A DNA stretch of 49,271 nucleotides, taken from contig JBBSWN010000013.1 in assembly GCA_038046265.1 (NCBI GenBank), positions 1 through 49,271 on the forward strand, in the 5' to 3' direction. Origin of the DNA: JAGWAC01 sp038046265. GTDB lineage: Archaea > Nanobdellota > Nanobdellia > SCGC-AAA011-G17 > JACPIM01. Below are positions 49,025-49,271 of this stretch, piece after piece. The translations under genes and the position numbers were made by a program. Each line of letters begins with the position of its first letter. Within the stretch, counting starts at the first letter, position 1. The notes beneath the pieces are model-generated. The model made no database searches. It was given only the letters and a program-made list of their open reading frames with translations, and was not told the origin of the DNA.

Positions 49025-49271
49025 AACATATTGAAGTTGAGCTAAGGTCATTAATATCAAAAGAAAAATATAATGAATTGTTAAATTTCTTCAAAAAATT
49101 AAATCTTCAATTTACAGAAGATTTTCATGAAACTTTTTACTTTGACACAAAAGACCATTTACGCATTTACAGAACTAATAAAGAAGCAGTTTTATTGTTC
49201 AAGAAAGGAAGAATCCATGATGAAATAAAAGAAGAAATAGAAATTAAATTCAAAAGAGAAGAATTTGAAGA
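49021..49271 (+). CDS. CYTH-domain protein, N-terminal part (runs off window)
   Basis: The first 83 codons of a CYTH protein are visible. The opening HIEVELRSLI and the later EIEIKFK are the acidic/basic strands that bind triphosphates. Members include class IV adenylate cyclase and thiamine- or inorganic triphosphatases. It starts at ATG inside the topA stop (ATGA), so it is coupled to topA. The 3' end is outside the window. Confidence 0.82.
   Translation, partial: MKHIEVELRSLISKEKYNELLNFFKKLNLQFTEDFHETFYFDTKDHLRIYRTNKEAVLLFKKGRIHDEIKEEIEIKFKREEFE

Noticed and set aside
1..49271. CRISPR arrays, insertion sequences, integrases or prophage genes
   Set aside because: No regularly spaced repeats, no transposase or integrase motif, and no phage structural genes were seen. 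The intein endonuclease is the only clear mobile enzyme.

Overview
This is low-GC archaeal DNA. It carries TBP, MCM, aIF1A, aIF2-beta, a KH-domain Dim2/Pno1-like protein, topoisomerase VI A and B, GatDE, the wyosine enzyme Taw1 and four tRNA genes, all interrupted by introns that fit bulge-helix-bulge splicing. The compact gene order, many leaderless starts, A/T-rich TATA boxes, pilin-like and PEGA proteins, and the absence of reverse gyrase and biosynthetic operons suggest a mesophilic DPANN archaeon of the Woesearchaeota/Pacearchaeota type. That placement is inference from gene content; no 16S rRNA is present.

Layout. 45-6407: tRNA-Arg, an ADP-forming acyl-CoA synthetase alpha subunit, and three peptidases (M1, M24, M16). 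6410-8994: AsnRS, a VapBC pair, a YbaK-type deacylase and tRNA-Asn. 8996-11147: a cupredoxin lipoprotein with a polytopic membrane protein, head-to-head with a bacterial-type Lgt. 11144-14730: two unknown small proteins, then gatC-gatA-gatB. 14747-17357: small Zn-ribbon and membrane proteins, a cyclophilin lipoprotein, a toxin/antitoxin-like pair and a small nuclease-like protein. 17013-22511: a minus-strand operon gatE-nudix-aspS-Zn ribbon-nuclease, and gatD. 22512-25336: structured leader, ftsZ, PEGA protein, nitroreductase. 25375-29723: ATP-dependent DNA ligase, TrmB-type regulator, circularly permuted GTPase. 29813-33890: taw1 directly followed by tRNA-Phe (its known substrate), a pilin-like protein, cysS, tbp. 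34000-37908: mcm, aIF2-beta, DUF424, NMD3-like fragment and a 16S rRNA methyltransferase of the Rmt/Arm/FmrO family. 38214-41698: P-type ATPase, aIF1A, KH protein. 41695-46675: two tiny membrane proteins, top6B with an intein in its ATPase N-box, top6A. 46723-49271: tRNA-Ile, topA and the start of a CYTH-domain protein.

How the parts fit. Most of the window is information processing. One theme is tRNA maturation and charging: AsnRS, AspRS, CysRS, both amidotransferases (GatCAB and GatDE), a trans-editing-like protein, Taw1, and four intron-containing tRNAs, two of them with introns inside the D-loop. A second theme is lipoprotein biology: Lgt beside a cupredoxin lipoprotein, and a cyclophilin lipoprotein. 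The most unusual items are the D-loop tRNA introns, the archaeal Rmt-family methyltransferase in a translation operon, the top6B intein, a GatE that appears to lack its GAD insertion, paired hairpins with identical TTGGCG loops upstream of ftsZ, and a family of short intergenic hairpin repeats.
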